Assembly (NCBI GenBank): GCA_934178475.1
Contig: CAKPQH010000011.1
Span: 1 to 49,913, forward strand
From: an uncultured Clostridia bacterium
GTDB lineage: Bacteria > Bacillota > Clostridia > TANB77 > CAG-508
Direction: 5' to 3'
DNA: 49,913 bases
The notes beneath the pieces are model-generated. The model was not told where the DNA came from. It saw only the letters and a program-made list of their open reading frames with translations, and did no database searches. Position numbers and translations under genes: made by a program. Shown here in pieces: positions 8,436 through 15,636 of this stretch (its first letter is position 1; each line of letters starts with the position of its first letter).

Positions 8436-8483
8436 ATGTCTTAGACATACTTATATTATAACATAAAATGACTAATATGACAA
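8436..8483 (-). promoter_or_regulatory. Promoter and palindromic operator of the 7940-8398 gene
   Basis: On the minus strand TTGTCA (8483-8478) and TATAAT (8460-8455) have a 17-base spacer. Just downstream of the -10 lies the perfect 6-1-6 palindrome ATGTCTTAGACAT (8436-8448), at the transcription start, where a repressor would block. The regulator is unknown. Confidence 0.6.
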
Positions 8484-8515
8484 AATTCAAAATGAGGAAT
8501 TTTAGGAGATTAATA

Positions 8516-8556
8516 AAAAAACTTCTTCTATAACATAAGTTATAAAAGAAGTTTTT
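8516..8556 (-). terminator. Terminator of the TraG-like gene
   Basis: TATAAC pairs with GTTATA around an ATAA loop, extended by AAAAACTTCT/AGAAGTTTTT with one mismatch. A run of A on the plus strand gives the U tract for the minus-strand transcript. Confidence 0.8.
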
Positions 8557-8557
8557 G

Positions 8558-10909
8558 CTATTCTTCATTGTTATCATTATTTTTCTTATTTCTTTTTAGA
8601 TTAACATATATAGCATTATCATTGTTGAAATCAAATGGATTTGTAAGTGGATTATTTTTTACTGGATCTCCATCACCATTACTATCAACGAAGTTAAGAG
8701 TTTTTGTATTGAATTTTTTACTGCTTTTTGTAGATGTTTCAGTATCTTCTTTAGTATTTACTGATGATGCATTTGAATATTTTTCAAAATTATAATTTTT
8801 AGAAGGATGTTTAGTTTTATATTTAGAGCCTAGATAGTTTAACATACCTTCACCTAGTTGTGCTTTACCAGAACTATTTAGTAATCTATATGCACAGTGA
8901 TCAGCTGGCAAACCTTGAAGTCTTTGATATGATACTTTTATTACATAACCATATTTAGGTTCTTTAAGTGTTGTTCCCATGTCTCCAGTTTTTAAATCAT
9001 AATCTCTTTTAAATTGCCATTGTTTCCAGAAACCAATTTCCTCTTGCCACCAGTTTAATTCTTCTATAGGTGCTCCTCCTGTAAATATTTTGTTAGCACA
9101 ATTTCCTATAATTACATGGTTTATTGTATCAGTTGATTCATCAGGATTTAATTGTTTAATACTTTGTGCTGATATCGTTGGAGCAACTTTGAATTTTCTA
9201 TACATTGTAAACATTGATTCTGTTTCATTGCAAAGGAAGTCAGGGAATTCATCAATATAAAGGAAGTGAGGAATTCTAGAAGATTCACTTCCAGGTCTTC
9301 TAAATATTGCATCTTGCATAGATAATAGGTAGAATAGTCCAAATGCTTTGTGAGCTGCTTTTCCTGATTCACCTCTACGAGTACATACAAATATGAAATC
9401 TCCTCTTTTTAGAGATACATCAAAGTTTATATTATTGTGTCTATTACATAATATATTTTTTATACTAGATGAACGAAGTAAATTCTCCAATCTACTTGAT
9501 ATAGGATATACATATTTTTCTGTTTCTGCTTTTCCTTTACTATCAGAGTAGAAATTACGTTTAAAGTATGAAAGTTGTAATGAGTATTTTTGAGCTAATT
9601 CTTCATCTTTTTTTAGTATTTCACACATTTTCTCAACTAATTCAAAATTAGAAAGTAATTGTAATAAATCTTCCATATTTGGTAATAATCCATCATGCAT
9701 TTGAGGATATATTACTTTTAAAAGTATAGATAAGTTTTCTAATATTTGTAAAGATATTTCTTCTTGGTAAGCATCTTTCATTTCATTTGCTTCATTTGTT
9801 GTGATTCCTTGAAGTGTTGAAGAAATAGTTACAGCTATTTCATTAGGTTTGTCATAAACAAAAGGATTTAATCCAATTGATTTTTCAGGTTGAGAAGGAT
9901 CAATTAAGAAGTATTTAACTCCATAATTATCACAGACGTCAGTCATTTTTTGTATAGCATCATAATCAGGTGACATATATGTAAGACCTAAATCTTTGTA
10001 CACTGTTTCACCAGAATTTGATAAAGTCATTTTTTGCATAAATGTTTTAAATAAAGTTTCTTTTCCAAAAGCAGGGGATAGCATATTTAAAGTGAAATTT
10101 TGATTTAGATAGTCGTTACTATAAGGTGCTGATAAAGTTGCTATTCCAGTTTTTAAAGCAGTGAAACCTAGTTCTTTTGAAGCTTCTCTAAAGAAGAATT
10201 TTTTTTCTATATCTTGTGCTATCATTGGTTCAAATACTAGTGCAGTTTTTCCTGTTCCAGAAGCTCCACATACAAATAAAGATTGAAATCTTCTGTTTTC
10301 AGCAAGTTTAACTTTCTTTCCGTCTTCGAAATCTGCAACTATACTTATATCACAGGCATATGCAGCATTTTTGTCTTTGCCTGATAATTTTATTCCTCCA
10401 TAATCCCAAAGAGATTTTTTAACATCAAGAGAGTCATCCAAGTCAAGTATGATTTTCTTGATAAATGGGTAAACTGTAACTAATGGAAAATAAAGTGATA
10501 TAGCACAGAATGCATGTTTAATTAAGCTTGGAAATTCTTCTACTATATTTACATAGTTAGGAGTAGATATAAGTAAAAGCCAACATCCCATATTTACCCA
10601 TTGAGTTACCATTGATAGCATAATTATATATAATCCAATTAAGTAAGTATAAAATAATGTTATCTTTTTTGCTTTTGAGTCAGCAAATGCAGAAGAACCT
10701 GAGAATGAAAACGCTAGTACTGGACATGCAATTGCTAAAGTATATTTTATTGGACCCCAATAGCTGGTCGATACACCAGTAAAAATCATAAGCAACATTT
10801 CAACTATTCTGTCTATAGCAATATAAAATGTAAGTAGTGTGAATATATATGTTGCAAATGTATTTCTATTAGTATTTAGTTTTTTTAAAAACTTATCTAT
10901 TAAATTCAT
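8558..10909 (-). CDS. TraG/VirD4-like coupling-protein ATPase, solitary
   Basis: Resembles type IV secretion coupling proteins, inner-membrane hexameric ATPases that bring DNA or protein substrates to a conjugation channel. Residues 1-165 contain several membrane segments (for example ATYIFTLLTFYIAIDRIVEM, LIKHAFCAISLYFPLVTVY). The cytoplasmic part has Walker A GASGTGKTALVFEP, Walker B PHFLYIDEFPDF and the following TISAQSIKQL sensor region of the TraG/TraD C-terminal family. The last ~90 residues are polar, low in complexity, with a Ca-binding-like DSNGDGD. Length 783 aa is within the family range. AAGGGA precedes the ATG. No relaxase, VirB4 or other mating gene is near, so it is an orphan: a remnant, or a DNA/protein pump with distant partners. 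Confidence 0.8.
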   Translation of the reverse strand: MNLIDKFLKKLNTNRNTFATYIFTLLTFYIAIDRIVEMLLMIFTGVSTSYWGPIKYTLAIACPVLAFSFSGSSAFADSKAKKITLFYTYLIGLYIIMLSMVTQWVNMGCWLLLISTPNYVNIVEEFPSLIKHAFCAISLYFPLVTVYPFIKKIILDLDDSLDVKKSLWDYGGIKLSGKDKNAAYACDISIVADFEDGKKVKLAENRRFQSLFVCGASGTGKTALVFEPMIAQDIEKKFFFREASKELGFTALKTGIATLSAPYSNDYLNQNFTLNMLSPAFGKETLFKTFMQKMTLSNSGETVYKDLGLTYMSPDYDAIQKMTDVCDNYGVKYFLIDPSQPEKSIGLNPFVYDKPNEIAVTISSTLQGITTNEANEMKDAYQEEISLQILENLSILLKVIYPQMHDGLLPNMEDLLQLLSNFELVEKMCEILKKDEELAQKYSLQLSYFKRNFYSDSKGKAETEKYVYPISSRLENLLRSSSIKNILCNRHNNINFDVSLKRGDFIFVCTRRGESGKAAHKAFGLFYLLSMQDAIFRRPGSESSRIPHFLYIDEFPDFLCNETESMFTMYRKFKVAPTISAQSIKQLNPDESTDTINHVIIGNCANKIFTGGAPIEELNWWQEEIGFWKQWQFKRDYDLKTGDMGTTLKEPKYGYVIKVSYQRLQGLPADHCAYRLLNSSGKAQLGEGMLNYLGSKYKTKHPSKNYNFEKYSNASSVNTKEDTETSTKSSKKFNTKTLNFVDSNGDGDPVKNNPLTNPFDFNNDNAIYVNLKRNKKNNDNNEE

Positions 10910-11025
10910 ATATTATTCCCTTTCATTGACATATTTTACAATATTTTCACTCCCTATATTATCCTATAAAATCGGGAAAAAAACAAGTATTTTTAAGAAA
11001 AAAATAAAAAAATTCAGCAAAAAGA

Positions 11026-11054
11026 TTGACAAATTTTTATATTTGAAGTAAAAT
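11026..11054 (+). promoter_or_regulatory. Promoter of the tRNA-His/tRNA-Gln pair
   Basis: TTGACA (11026-11031) and TAAAAT (11049-11054), spacer 17, 20 bases before the first tRNA. Confidence 0.75.
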
Positions 11055-11074
11055 AATAAAGTATTGTTAAAAAT

Positions 11075-11152
11075 GGTGGATGTGGCGTAGCTGGTTAACG
11101 CGCCAGTTTGTGGCACTGGAGACCGTGGGTTCGAGTCCCATCTTCCACCCCA
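11075..11152 (+). tRNA. tRNA-His (anticodon GTG)
   Basis: Cloverleaf with anticodon GTG in the loop TTGTGGC. The extra G(-1) paired with discriminator C73, the tRNA-His identity element, is present. T arm GTGGG-TTCGAGT-CCCAT; CCA is encoded. One T-T mismatch occurs in the acceptor stem (positions 6-67). Confidence 0.95.
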
Positions 11153-11164
11153 GTAATTTTATAT

Positions 11165-11239
11165 TGGACTGTAGCCAAGCGGTAAGGCACCAGACTTTGA
11201 CTCTGGCATGCGCTAGTTCGAATCTAGCCAGTCCAGCCA
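11165..11239 (+). tRNA. tRNA-Gln (anticodon TTG)
   Basis: Cloverleaf with acceptor TGGACTG/CAGTCCA, anticodon TTG in CTTTGAC, T loop TTCGAAT and encoded CCA. It lies 12 bases after tRNA-His in the same transcript. Confidence 0.95.
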
Positions 11240-11244
11240 AATTT

Positions 11245-11272
11245 AAAGAATATCAATAATGGTATTCTTTTT
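11245..11272 (+). terminator. Terminator of the tRNA pair
   Basis: AAAGAATA (11245-11252) pairs perfectly with TATTCTTT (11263-11270), followed by T. Confidence 0.75.
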
Positions 11273-11278
11273 ATTGTA

Positions 11279-11309
11279 TAAAAAAATGTACACTTTTTAT
11301 AGTGTACAT
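11279..11309 (-). terminator. Terminator of the toxin-antitoxin operon
   Basis: ATGTACACT (11286-11294) pairs perfectly with AGTGTACAT (11301-11309). Six A on the plus strand before it provide the U tract for the minus-strand transcript. Confidence 0.8.
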
Positions 11310-11592
11310 TTAAAATAAATCTGAGTGTGTTCCGGTTCTTGTTAATGTTAAAATTAATATATCATTATCTATACTATAAACAAGTAACCAGTCAGGTTTT
11401 ATATGACATTCGTATAGACCGATTGCTTTTTGGTTATAATATATGGTTGCAATACTTTTCTGGTAGTTCTTCTCCATTAGCAAGCATTGAAACTACTTTT
11501 ATAAACTCTTTTTCATCAAAGTTAGTTCCTTTCATCATTTTTTTATAATCTTTTTTAAATTTATTAGTTCTGAATATAGTGTATTTACTCAT
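11310..11592 (-). pseudogene. YafQ/RelE-type mRNA interferase toxin, frameshifted
   Basis: From the ATG at 11592 the frame reads MSKYTIFRTNKFKKDYKKM, then EFIKVVSMLANGEELPEKY, and stops at TAA (11436-11434) soon after CNHIL. In a different frame the family's C-terminus continues as YNQKAIGLYECHIKPDW, LLVYSIDNDILILTLT and RTGTHSDLF, ending at 11310. A one-base loss or two-base gain near 11436-11445 therefore splits a YafQ-like ribosome-dependent endoribonuclease. The ATG lies one base after the antitoxin stop, the usual antitoxin-toxin layout. The missing half holds the catalytic histidine region, so toxicity is probably lost. A sequencing or assembly error is the main alternative. Confidence 0.8.
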
Positions 11593-11593
11593 G

Positions 11594-11872
11594 TCAATTA
11601 TTTAAGTCCTCCATTAATTTATCTACATTTTCAAAAGATTTATATTGTTCAGGATTTTTCATAATTTCCTTTGTTTCTTTAATAGCTGATAAAGTTTCTT
11701 TATTAAATTTAGGCTTTTCAATTTTAAATGGTATGCTATCAGTTAATGTTACTTGTTTTAAAAATAGTTTAATAGCTTCTGCCATTGTTAAACCAAGGTA
11801 ATTAAGAGTTTCCTCTGCTTCTTTTTTTAGTTCAGGTTCAATTCTAATATTAATATTTTCAGTTTTAGCCAT
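11594..11872 (-). CDS. RelB/DinJ-family antitoxin
   Basis: A 92-residue antitoxin: a ribbon-helix-helix N-terminus (MAKTENINIRIEPELKK, then EAEETLNYLGLTMAEAIKLF) that binds operator DNA as a dimer, and a C-terminal segment that would neutralise the toxin (TDSIPFKIEKPKFNKET). The ATG at 11872 is chosen because GGAGGTGTT lies just upstream; an in-frame ATG at 11887 lies before that site. It is intact, while the toxin behind it is frameshifted. It is probably autoregulated through the inverted repeat at 11911-11939. Confidence 0.9.
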   Translation of the reverse strand: MAKTENINIRIEPELKKEAEETLNYLGLTMAEAIKLFLKQVTLTDSIPFKIEKPKFNKETLSAIKETKEIMKNPEQYKSFENVDKLMEDLNN

Positions 11873-11910
11873 TTTTAACACCTCCATATTATATTATATG
11901 TATTTTATCA

Positions 11911-11939
11911 CAAATGTATGCACAATGTTAATACATTTG
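11911..11939 (-). promoter_or_regulatory. Inverted-repeat operator of the toxin-antitoxin operon
   Basis: CAAATGTAT and ATACATTTG form a perfect 9-bp inverted repeat with an 11-base spacer, 39 bases upstream of the antitoxin start. Minus-strand TATAAT-like sequences lie between. This is where a RelB-type antitoxin would bind. Confidence 0.6.
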
Positions 11940-12191
11940 CTGGATTTACCTGGATTTTCTAAGTAGTATGCAAAAATAATACTATTGGACTCAATTTTTT
12001 TGACTGTATTTAGTGTAACCAAAAAAATAGAAATAAGTACATTATACTACATACAAAAATGAATGGGAGTATTGATACTAAATGTTTTTTGTAATAAAAT
12101 AATAGTATTAAAAGTAAAAAAGATGATTTTTTGATAAATATAAAATGCAAACTTGTGGTTATTTTTTATGAAAATTATTAGGAGAAGAAAA
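11940..12191. other. AT-rich intergenic region
   Basis: About 250 bases between the toxin-antitoxin operator and rsgA. I see no ORF with a ribosome-binding site and no RNA gene. AT-rich promoter-like hexamers are frequent, but none is clearly better than background; rsgA is presumably transcribed from here. Confidence 0.5.
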
Positions 12192-13247
12192 ATGAATATT
12201 AAAGATTATGGATTTAAAGAAGAAAATATAAATAAATATGAAAAGGGAATACCAGCAAGAATTATAACTACATATAGAGATAGGTATGAGATTGTTTGCA
12301 ATAATGGTAAAGCATTTGCAAGATTAAAAAAGAGTGAATATGAAAACAATGATAAAGCTATATATCCTACAATTGGAGATTTTGTGTTAATTGAGTGGAA
12401 AGAAACAGGTGATAGCTTGATTATGAAAACATTAAAAAGAAAAAGTATATTTTGTAGAGCATCTGCTACATCAGATAGAAATCATGAGTTACATAAACAA
12501 CATGAACAAGATGTTGCTGCGAATTTTGATTATATATTTATAATGCAATCATTAAATGAAAATTTTAATTTGAGAAGATTAGAAAGATATTTAACTTTGA
12601 GTTGGCAAACTGGGGCAATTCCTGTAATAATACTTACTAAATGTGATTTAGTTGATGATTATACTAATTATATTTTAGAAGTAGAAAACATTGCAATAGG
12701 AGTAGATGTTTATGCAATAAGTACAAAAACAGGAGAAGGTTTAGAACTTTTAACTAAATATTTTAAAAAAGGAAATACTCTTGTTTTCTTAGGTTCTTCT
12801 GGTGTGGGAAAATCAACATTAGTAAATACTTTGATGAAAGAAGAAATAATGAAAACGAGTGAAATAAGAGAAGATTCAAGAGGTAGACATACAACTACTA
12901 ATAGAAAATTATTAATGTTACCTAATGGAGCGATGATTATAGATACACCAGGAATGAGAGAACTTGGAATGTGGGACTGTAATGATGGTATTAATAAAAC
13001 TTTTCAGGATGTTGAAAAATATCTAGGAATGTGTAAATTCTCAGATTGTACTCATACAAAAGAACCAGGTTGTAAAATATTAGAAGCAATAGAACGAGGA
13101 GATTTATCAAAAGAAAGATATAATGCATATTTAAAATTAAAAAATGAAGTAAAGTATAATAGTAATAGTGATAAATATTTACAAGAAAAAAGAAATAAAT
13201 TTAAACAAATTTCTAAAATTAATAAGAAGAATAAAAATATAGTTTAA
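12192..13247 (+). CDS. rsgA: Ribosome small-subunit-dependent GTPase RsgA
   Basis: A circularly permuted GTPase (YjeQ/YloQ) that acts in late 30S subunit maturation. After an N-terminal OB fold the G motifs appear in permuted order: G4 TKCD (149-152), then Walker A GSSGVGKSTLVN (from 201), then G3 DTPGM (251-255). A C-terminal zinc site follows: C281, C286, H288 and C294 in CKFSDCTHTKEPGC. The ATG at 12192 is chosen because GGAGAAG precedes it; the in-frame upstream ATG at 12153 adds 13 residues outside the family pattern. Length 351 aa is slightly above usual through a Lys/Asn-rich tail. Usually in a prkC-rsgA-rpe cluster, here it stands alone. Confidence 0.97.
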   Translation: MNIKDYGFKEENINKYEKGIPARIITTYRDRYEIVCNNGKAFARLKKSEYENNDKAIYPTIGDFVLIEWKETGDSLIMKTLKRKSIFCRASATSDRNHELHKQHEQDVAANFDYIFIMQSLNENFNLRRLERYLTLSWQTGAIPVIILTKCDLVDDYTNYILEVENIAIGVDVYAISTKTGEGLELLTKYFKKGNTLVFLGSSGVGKSTLVNTLMKEEIMKTSEIREDSRGRHTTTNRKLLMLPNGAMIIDTPGMRELGMWDCNDGINKTFQDVEKYLGMCKFSDCTHTKEPGCKILEAIERGDLSKERYNAYLKLKNEVKYNSNSDKYLQEKRNKFKQISKINKKNKNIV

Positions 13248-13278
13248 ATGTTTTATAATTTTTATCATGTGAAATTTT

Positions 13279-13308
13279 GTATTAAGTTTTTTTGTATTAA
13301 GTTTTTTT
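13279..13308 (+). repeat. Tandem duplication of 15 bases
   Basis: GTATTAAGTTTTTTT occurs twice head-to-tail between rsgA and the iscR promoter. Its T runs could help end rsgA transcription, but there is no hairpin. Probably a slippage duplication. Confidence 0.8.
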
Positions 13309-13314
13309 GGATAT

Positions 13315-13342
13315 TTGATATTTTAAAAAAATGTGATATAAT
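13315..13342 (+). promoter_or_regulatory. iscR promoter
   Basis: TTGATA (13315-13320) and TATAAT (13337-13342), spacer 16, 44 bases before the iscR start. Confidence 0.6.
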
Positions 13343-13386
13343 TTTAAAAGGTTTATAAATTAGAAAATGAGATTGGAGGAATTGCC

Positions 13387-13782
13387 TTGAAAATATCAAC
13401 AAAGGGAAGATATGCTTTAAGAATAATGATAGATTTAGCAGAAAATGCAAATGGAGACTATATTTCATTAAAAGATATTGCAAATAGACAGGAAATATCT
13501 TTAAAGTATTTGGAACAGATAATATCTAAATTGAATAAAGCAGGTTTATTAAAAGCTGCAAGAGGAAACAATGGGGGATATCAACTTATAAAGGAACCAA
13601 AAGAATATAGTGTTTTAGAAATATTGGAAGCTACAGAAGGAGATTTAAGTCCAACTGATTGCTTGAAAGAAGATGCAAATTGTAGCAGAAAAGAAATTTG
13701 CAAGACATATTCTTTTTGGAAGGGAATGGATGAAGTAATTACAAAATATATAGCCAGTAAAACTCTAGAGGATTTATTATAA
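13387..13782 (+). CDS. iscR: Rrf2-family Fe-S regulator, IscR-like
   Basis: A winged-helix regulator of the Rrf2 family that senses [2Fe-2S] status. The N-terminus MKISTKGRYALRIMIDLA and the HTH region (ISLKDIANRQEISLKYLEQI) are typical. Three cysteines at 92, 99 and 105 (DCLKEDANCSRKEICKT) match the cluster ligands of E. coli IscR (92, 98, 104) within one residue. Start codon TTG, set by GGAGGA six bases upstream. Length 131 aa is slightly shorter than E. coli IscR. It lies directly before iscS and iscU but is separated from them by a terminator and a promoter with an inverted repeat, which it probably binds. Confidence 0.9.
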   Translation: MKISTKGRYALRIMIDLAENANGDYISLKDIANRQEISLKYLEQIISKLNKAGLLKAARGNNGGYQLIKEPKEYSVLEILEATEGDLSPTDCLKEDANCSRKEICKTYSFWKGMDEVITKYIASKTLEDLL

Positions 13783-13812
13783 TATAAAAAATATAATAAA
13801 TCTTATTTTTTT
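13771..13812 (+). terminator. Terminator of iscR
   Basis: GATTTATTAT (13771-13780) pairs perfectly with ATAATAAATC (13793-13802), then a T run. The 5' arm overlaps the last iscR codons. Confidence 0.7.
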
Positions 13813-13820
13813 ACCACATA

Positions 13821-13854
13821 TCCTATTGACTTAGTAGGAAATACATGTTATAAT
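13821..13854 (+). promoter_or_regulatory. iscS promoter with overlapping Rrf2-type operator
   Basis: TTGACT (13826-13831) and TATAAT (13849-13854), spacer 17. The inverted repeat TCCTATT-GACTT-AGTAGGA (13821-13839; six of seven positions paired) covers the -35 box, so a bound protein would exclude RNA polymerase. IscR encoded just upstream is the obvious candidate. Confidence 0.7.
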
Positions 13855-13885
13855 TCATACCGTAATAGTAGGAAAGGAGAAAGAA

Positions 13886-15067
13886 ATGAAAGAGGTATAT
13901 TTTGATAATGCAGCAACGACTAAACTAGATGAAAGAGTTTTAGAAGAAATGATGCCATATTTAAAAAATGAATATGGAAATGCATCTTCTATATATAAAT
14001 TAGGAAGAAATGCTAAAAAGGCAGTAGAAGATTCAAGAGAAAAGATAGCTAAAGTTATAAATGCTAAACCTGAAGAGATATATTTTACAGCAGGTGGAAG
14101 TGAAAGTGATAACACAATAATTAGAGGAATAGCATATGAATATAAAAATAAAGGAAATCATATTATTACATCAAAAATAGAGCATCCAGCAGTATTAGAG
14201 ACATGTAAACAACTTGAAAAAGAGGGATTTGAAGTTACATATTTAGATGTTGATGAAAATGGTATAGTTAAATTAGAAGAATTGAAAAATAGTATAAGAA
14301 AAGATACCATTTTAATTACGATTATGTTTGCTAATAATGAGATTGGAACAATTCAACCTATAAAAGAAATAGGAAAGATTGCTAAAGAAAATAATATATA
14401 TTTTCATACTGACGCTGTACAAGCTGTTGGTATTGAAAAAATAGATGTAGTAGAAATGAATATTGATGCGCTTTCAATGTCAGGACATAAATTTTATGCT
14501 CCTAAGGGAATTGGTGCATTATATGTAAGGAAAGGTATTAAATTTCAAAAACTTATAAACGGAGGTCATCAAGAAAAAAATAAAAGAGCTGGTACAGAAA
14601 ATGTTCCTGCTATAGTAGGAATGGGAAAAGCAATCGAGATGGCATATGAAAATATAGAAGAGCACAGAAAAAAGATTAAGGATTTAAGAGATTATTATAT
14701 AAGTGAAGTAGAAAGAAGAATACCATATATAAAAATAAATGGAGATTTGGAAAAGAGATTACCAGGAAATGCAAATATTTCCTTCAGGTTTATTGAAGGA
14801 GAAGGTATGCTTCTTAATTTAGATTTAAAGGGAATATGTGCTTCAAGTGGAAGTGCATGTACTAGTGGTTCTCTTGATCCATCTCATGTATTACTTGCAA
14901 TTGGATTACCTCACGAGATTGCACATGGAAGTTTAAGAATATCAATTGGTAAGGATAATACGAAAGAGGAAGTTGATTATTTGTTAGATAATTTGGAACA
15001 AATTGTAAAAAGGTTAAGAGATATGTCACCTTTATATGAAGAATTTCTAGAAAAGGAGGAGAAATGA
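13886..15067 (+). CDS. iscS: Cysteine desulfurase IscS/NifS
   Basis: A PLP-dependent class V aminotransferase-fold enzyme that converts cysteine to alanine and passes persulfide sulfur to IscU, SufB and MnmA. It begins EVYFDNAATTKLDERVL. The PLP lysine is K202 in MSGHKFYAPKG, and the histidine and aspartate of HTDAVQ stack on the cofactor. The catalytic cysteine C325 lies in the flexible loop ASSGSACTSGS. Length 393 aa is normal. AGGAG precedes the ATG. iscU begins on the next base after the stop codon, so the two are translationally coupled; both are controlled from the operator-bearing promoter upstream. Confidence 0.96.
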   Translation: MKEVYFDNAATTKLDERVLEEMMPYLKNEYGNASSIYKLGRNAKKAVEDSREKIAKVINAKPEEIYFTAGGSESDNTIIRGIAYEYKNKGNHIITSKIEHPAVLETCKQLEKEGFEVTYLDVDENGIVKLEELKNSIRKDTILITIMFANNEIGTIQPIKEIGKIAKENNIYFHTDAVQAVGIEKIDVVEMNIDALSMSGHKFYAPKGIGALYVRKGIKFQKLINGGHQEKNKRAGTENVPAIVGMGKAIEMAYENIEEHRKKIKDLRDYYISEVERRIPYIKINGDLEKRLPGNANISFRFIEGEGMLLNLDLKGICASSGSACTSGSLDPSHVLLAIGLPHEIAHGSLRISIGKDNTKEEVDYLLDNLEQIVKRLRDMSPLYEEFLEKEEK

Positions 15068-15517
15068 ATGGAACCATATAATGAAAAAGTAATTGAGCAT
15101 TATTCAAATCCAAGAAATGTAGGAGATATAAAAGATGCCTCAGGTGTTGGAGAAGTTGGAAATCCAGTTTGTGGAGATATAATGAAAATGTATTTGAAAA
15201 TAGAAAATGATGTTATTACAGATGTAAAATTTAAGACTTTTGGATGTGGAGCTGCAATTGCATCTAGTAGTGTATCAACAGAAATGATAAAAGGAAAAAC
15301 AATTGATGAAGCATTACAGTTAACAAATAAAGATGTTATAAATGAGCTTGGAGGTTTACCACCTGTAAAATTACATTGTTCGGTATTAGCAGAAGAGGCA
15401 ATAAGAAATGCTATTGCAGATTATTTTAGAAAAGAAGGAAAGATGACAGAAGAGCAAATAACTGAAAAATGTAAATTGAAGAAAAATGGCAGATGTGCAC
15501 ATTGTGGAGAATTTTAA
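15068..15517 (+). CDS. iscU: Fe-S cluster scaffold IscU/NifU-N
   Basis: The scaffold on which [2Fe-2S] clusters are assembled from IscS sulfur. The three ligand cysteines are present: C35 (NPVCGDIM), C60 (FGCGAAIASSS) and C104 (LHCSVLAEEAI). It is longer than E. coli IscU (149 against 128 aa): after the scaffold domain an extension (EEQITEKCKLKKNGRCAHCGEF region) adds three cysteines, a feature of clostridial homologues that could bind metal. No hscA, hscB, ferredoxin or iscA follows, so this is a minimal IscS-IscU pair. Its stop codon touches the first palindromic element. Confidence 0.94.
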   Translation: MEPYNEKVIEHYSNPRNVGDIKDASGVGEVGNPVCGDIMKMYLKIENDVITDVKFKTFGCGAAIASSSVSTEMIKGKTIDEALQLTNKDVINELGGLPPVKLHCSVLAEEAIRNAIADYFRKEGKMTEEQITEKCKLKKNGRCAHCGEF

Positions 15518-15572
15518 AATTGGGGACAGTCCTTTTTTGAAAATATTTTCAAAAAAGGACTGTCCCCAATTT
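15517..15572. repeat. 56-bp perfect palindrome (element copy 1)
   Basis: A perfect inverted repeat with no spacer: each half runs from AAATTGGGGACAGTCC through a T6 run to GAAAAT. Its 50-bp core (15520-15569) is identical to the core of the element at 20871-20920. It begins at the stop codon of iscU and is followed within 10 bases by a promoter. GGGGACAGTCC-type palindromes recur in clostridial genomes and resemble REP or MITE-like elements moved by an IS200/RAYT-type transposase; no such gene is in the window. Confidence 0.9.
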
Positions 15573-15577
15573 AAGTA

Positions 15578-15623
15578 TTGACAAATTAGACAAATGAAGT
15601 TATACTGTTAGAGTGCTCTAACA
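15578..15623 (+). promoter_or_regulatory. Promoter and operator of the DtxR/MntR-like gene
   Basis: TTGACA (15578-15583) and TATACT (15601-15606), spacer 17. From the last base of the -10 runs the inverted repeat TGTTAGAG-TG-CTCTAACA (15606-15623), perfect over eight bases per arm, at the transcription start. Its TTAG...CTAA outline resembles DtxR-family operators, so autoregulation is likely. Confidence 0.75.
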
Positions 15624-15636
15624 AAAAGGAGGGATT

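Noticed and set aside
13279..13308. Start of a CRISPR-like or iteron array
   Set aside because: Only two 15-base units without spacers; a slippage duplication explains it.
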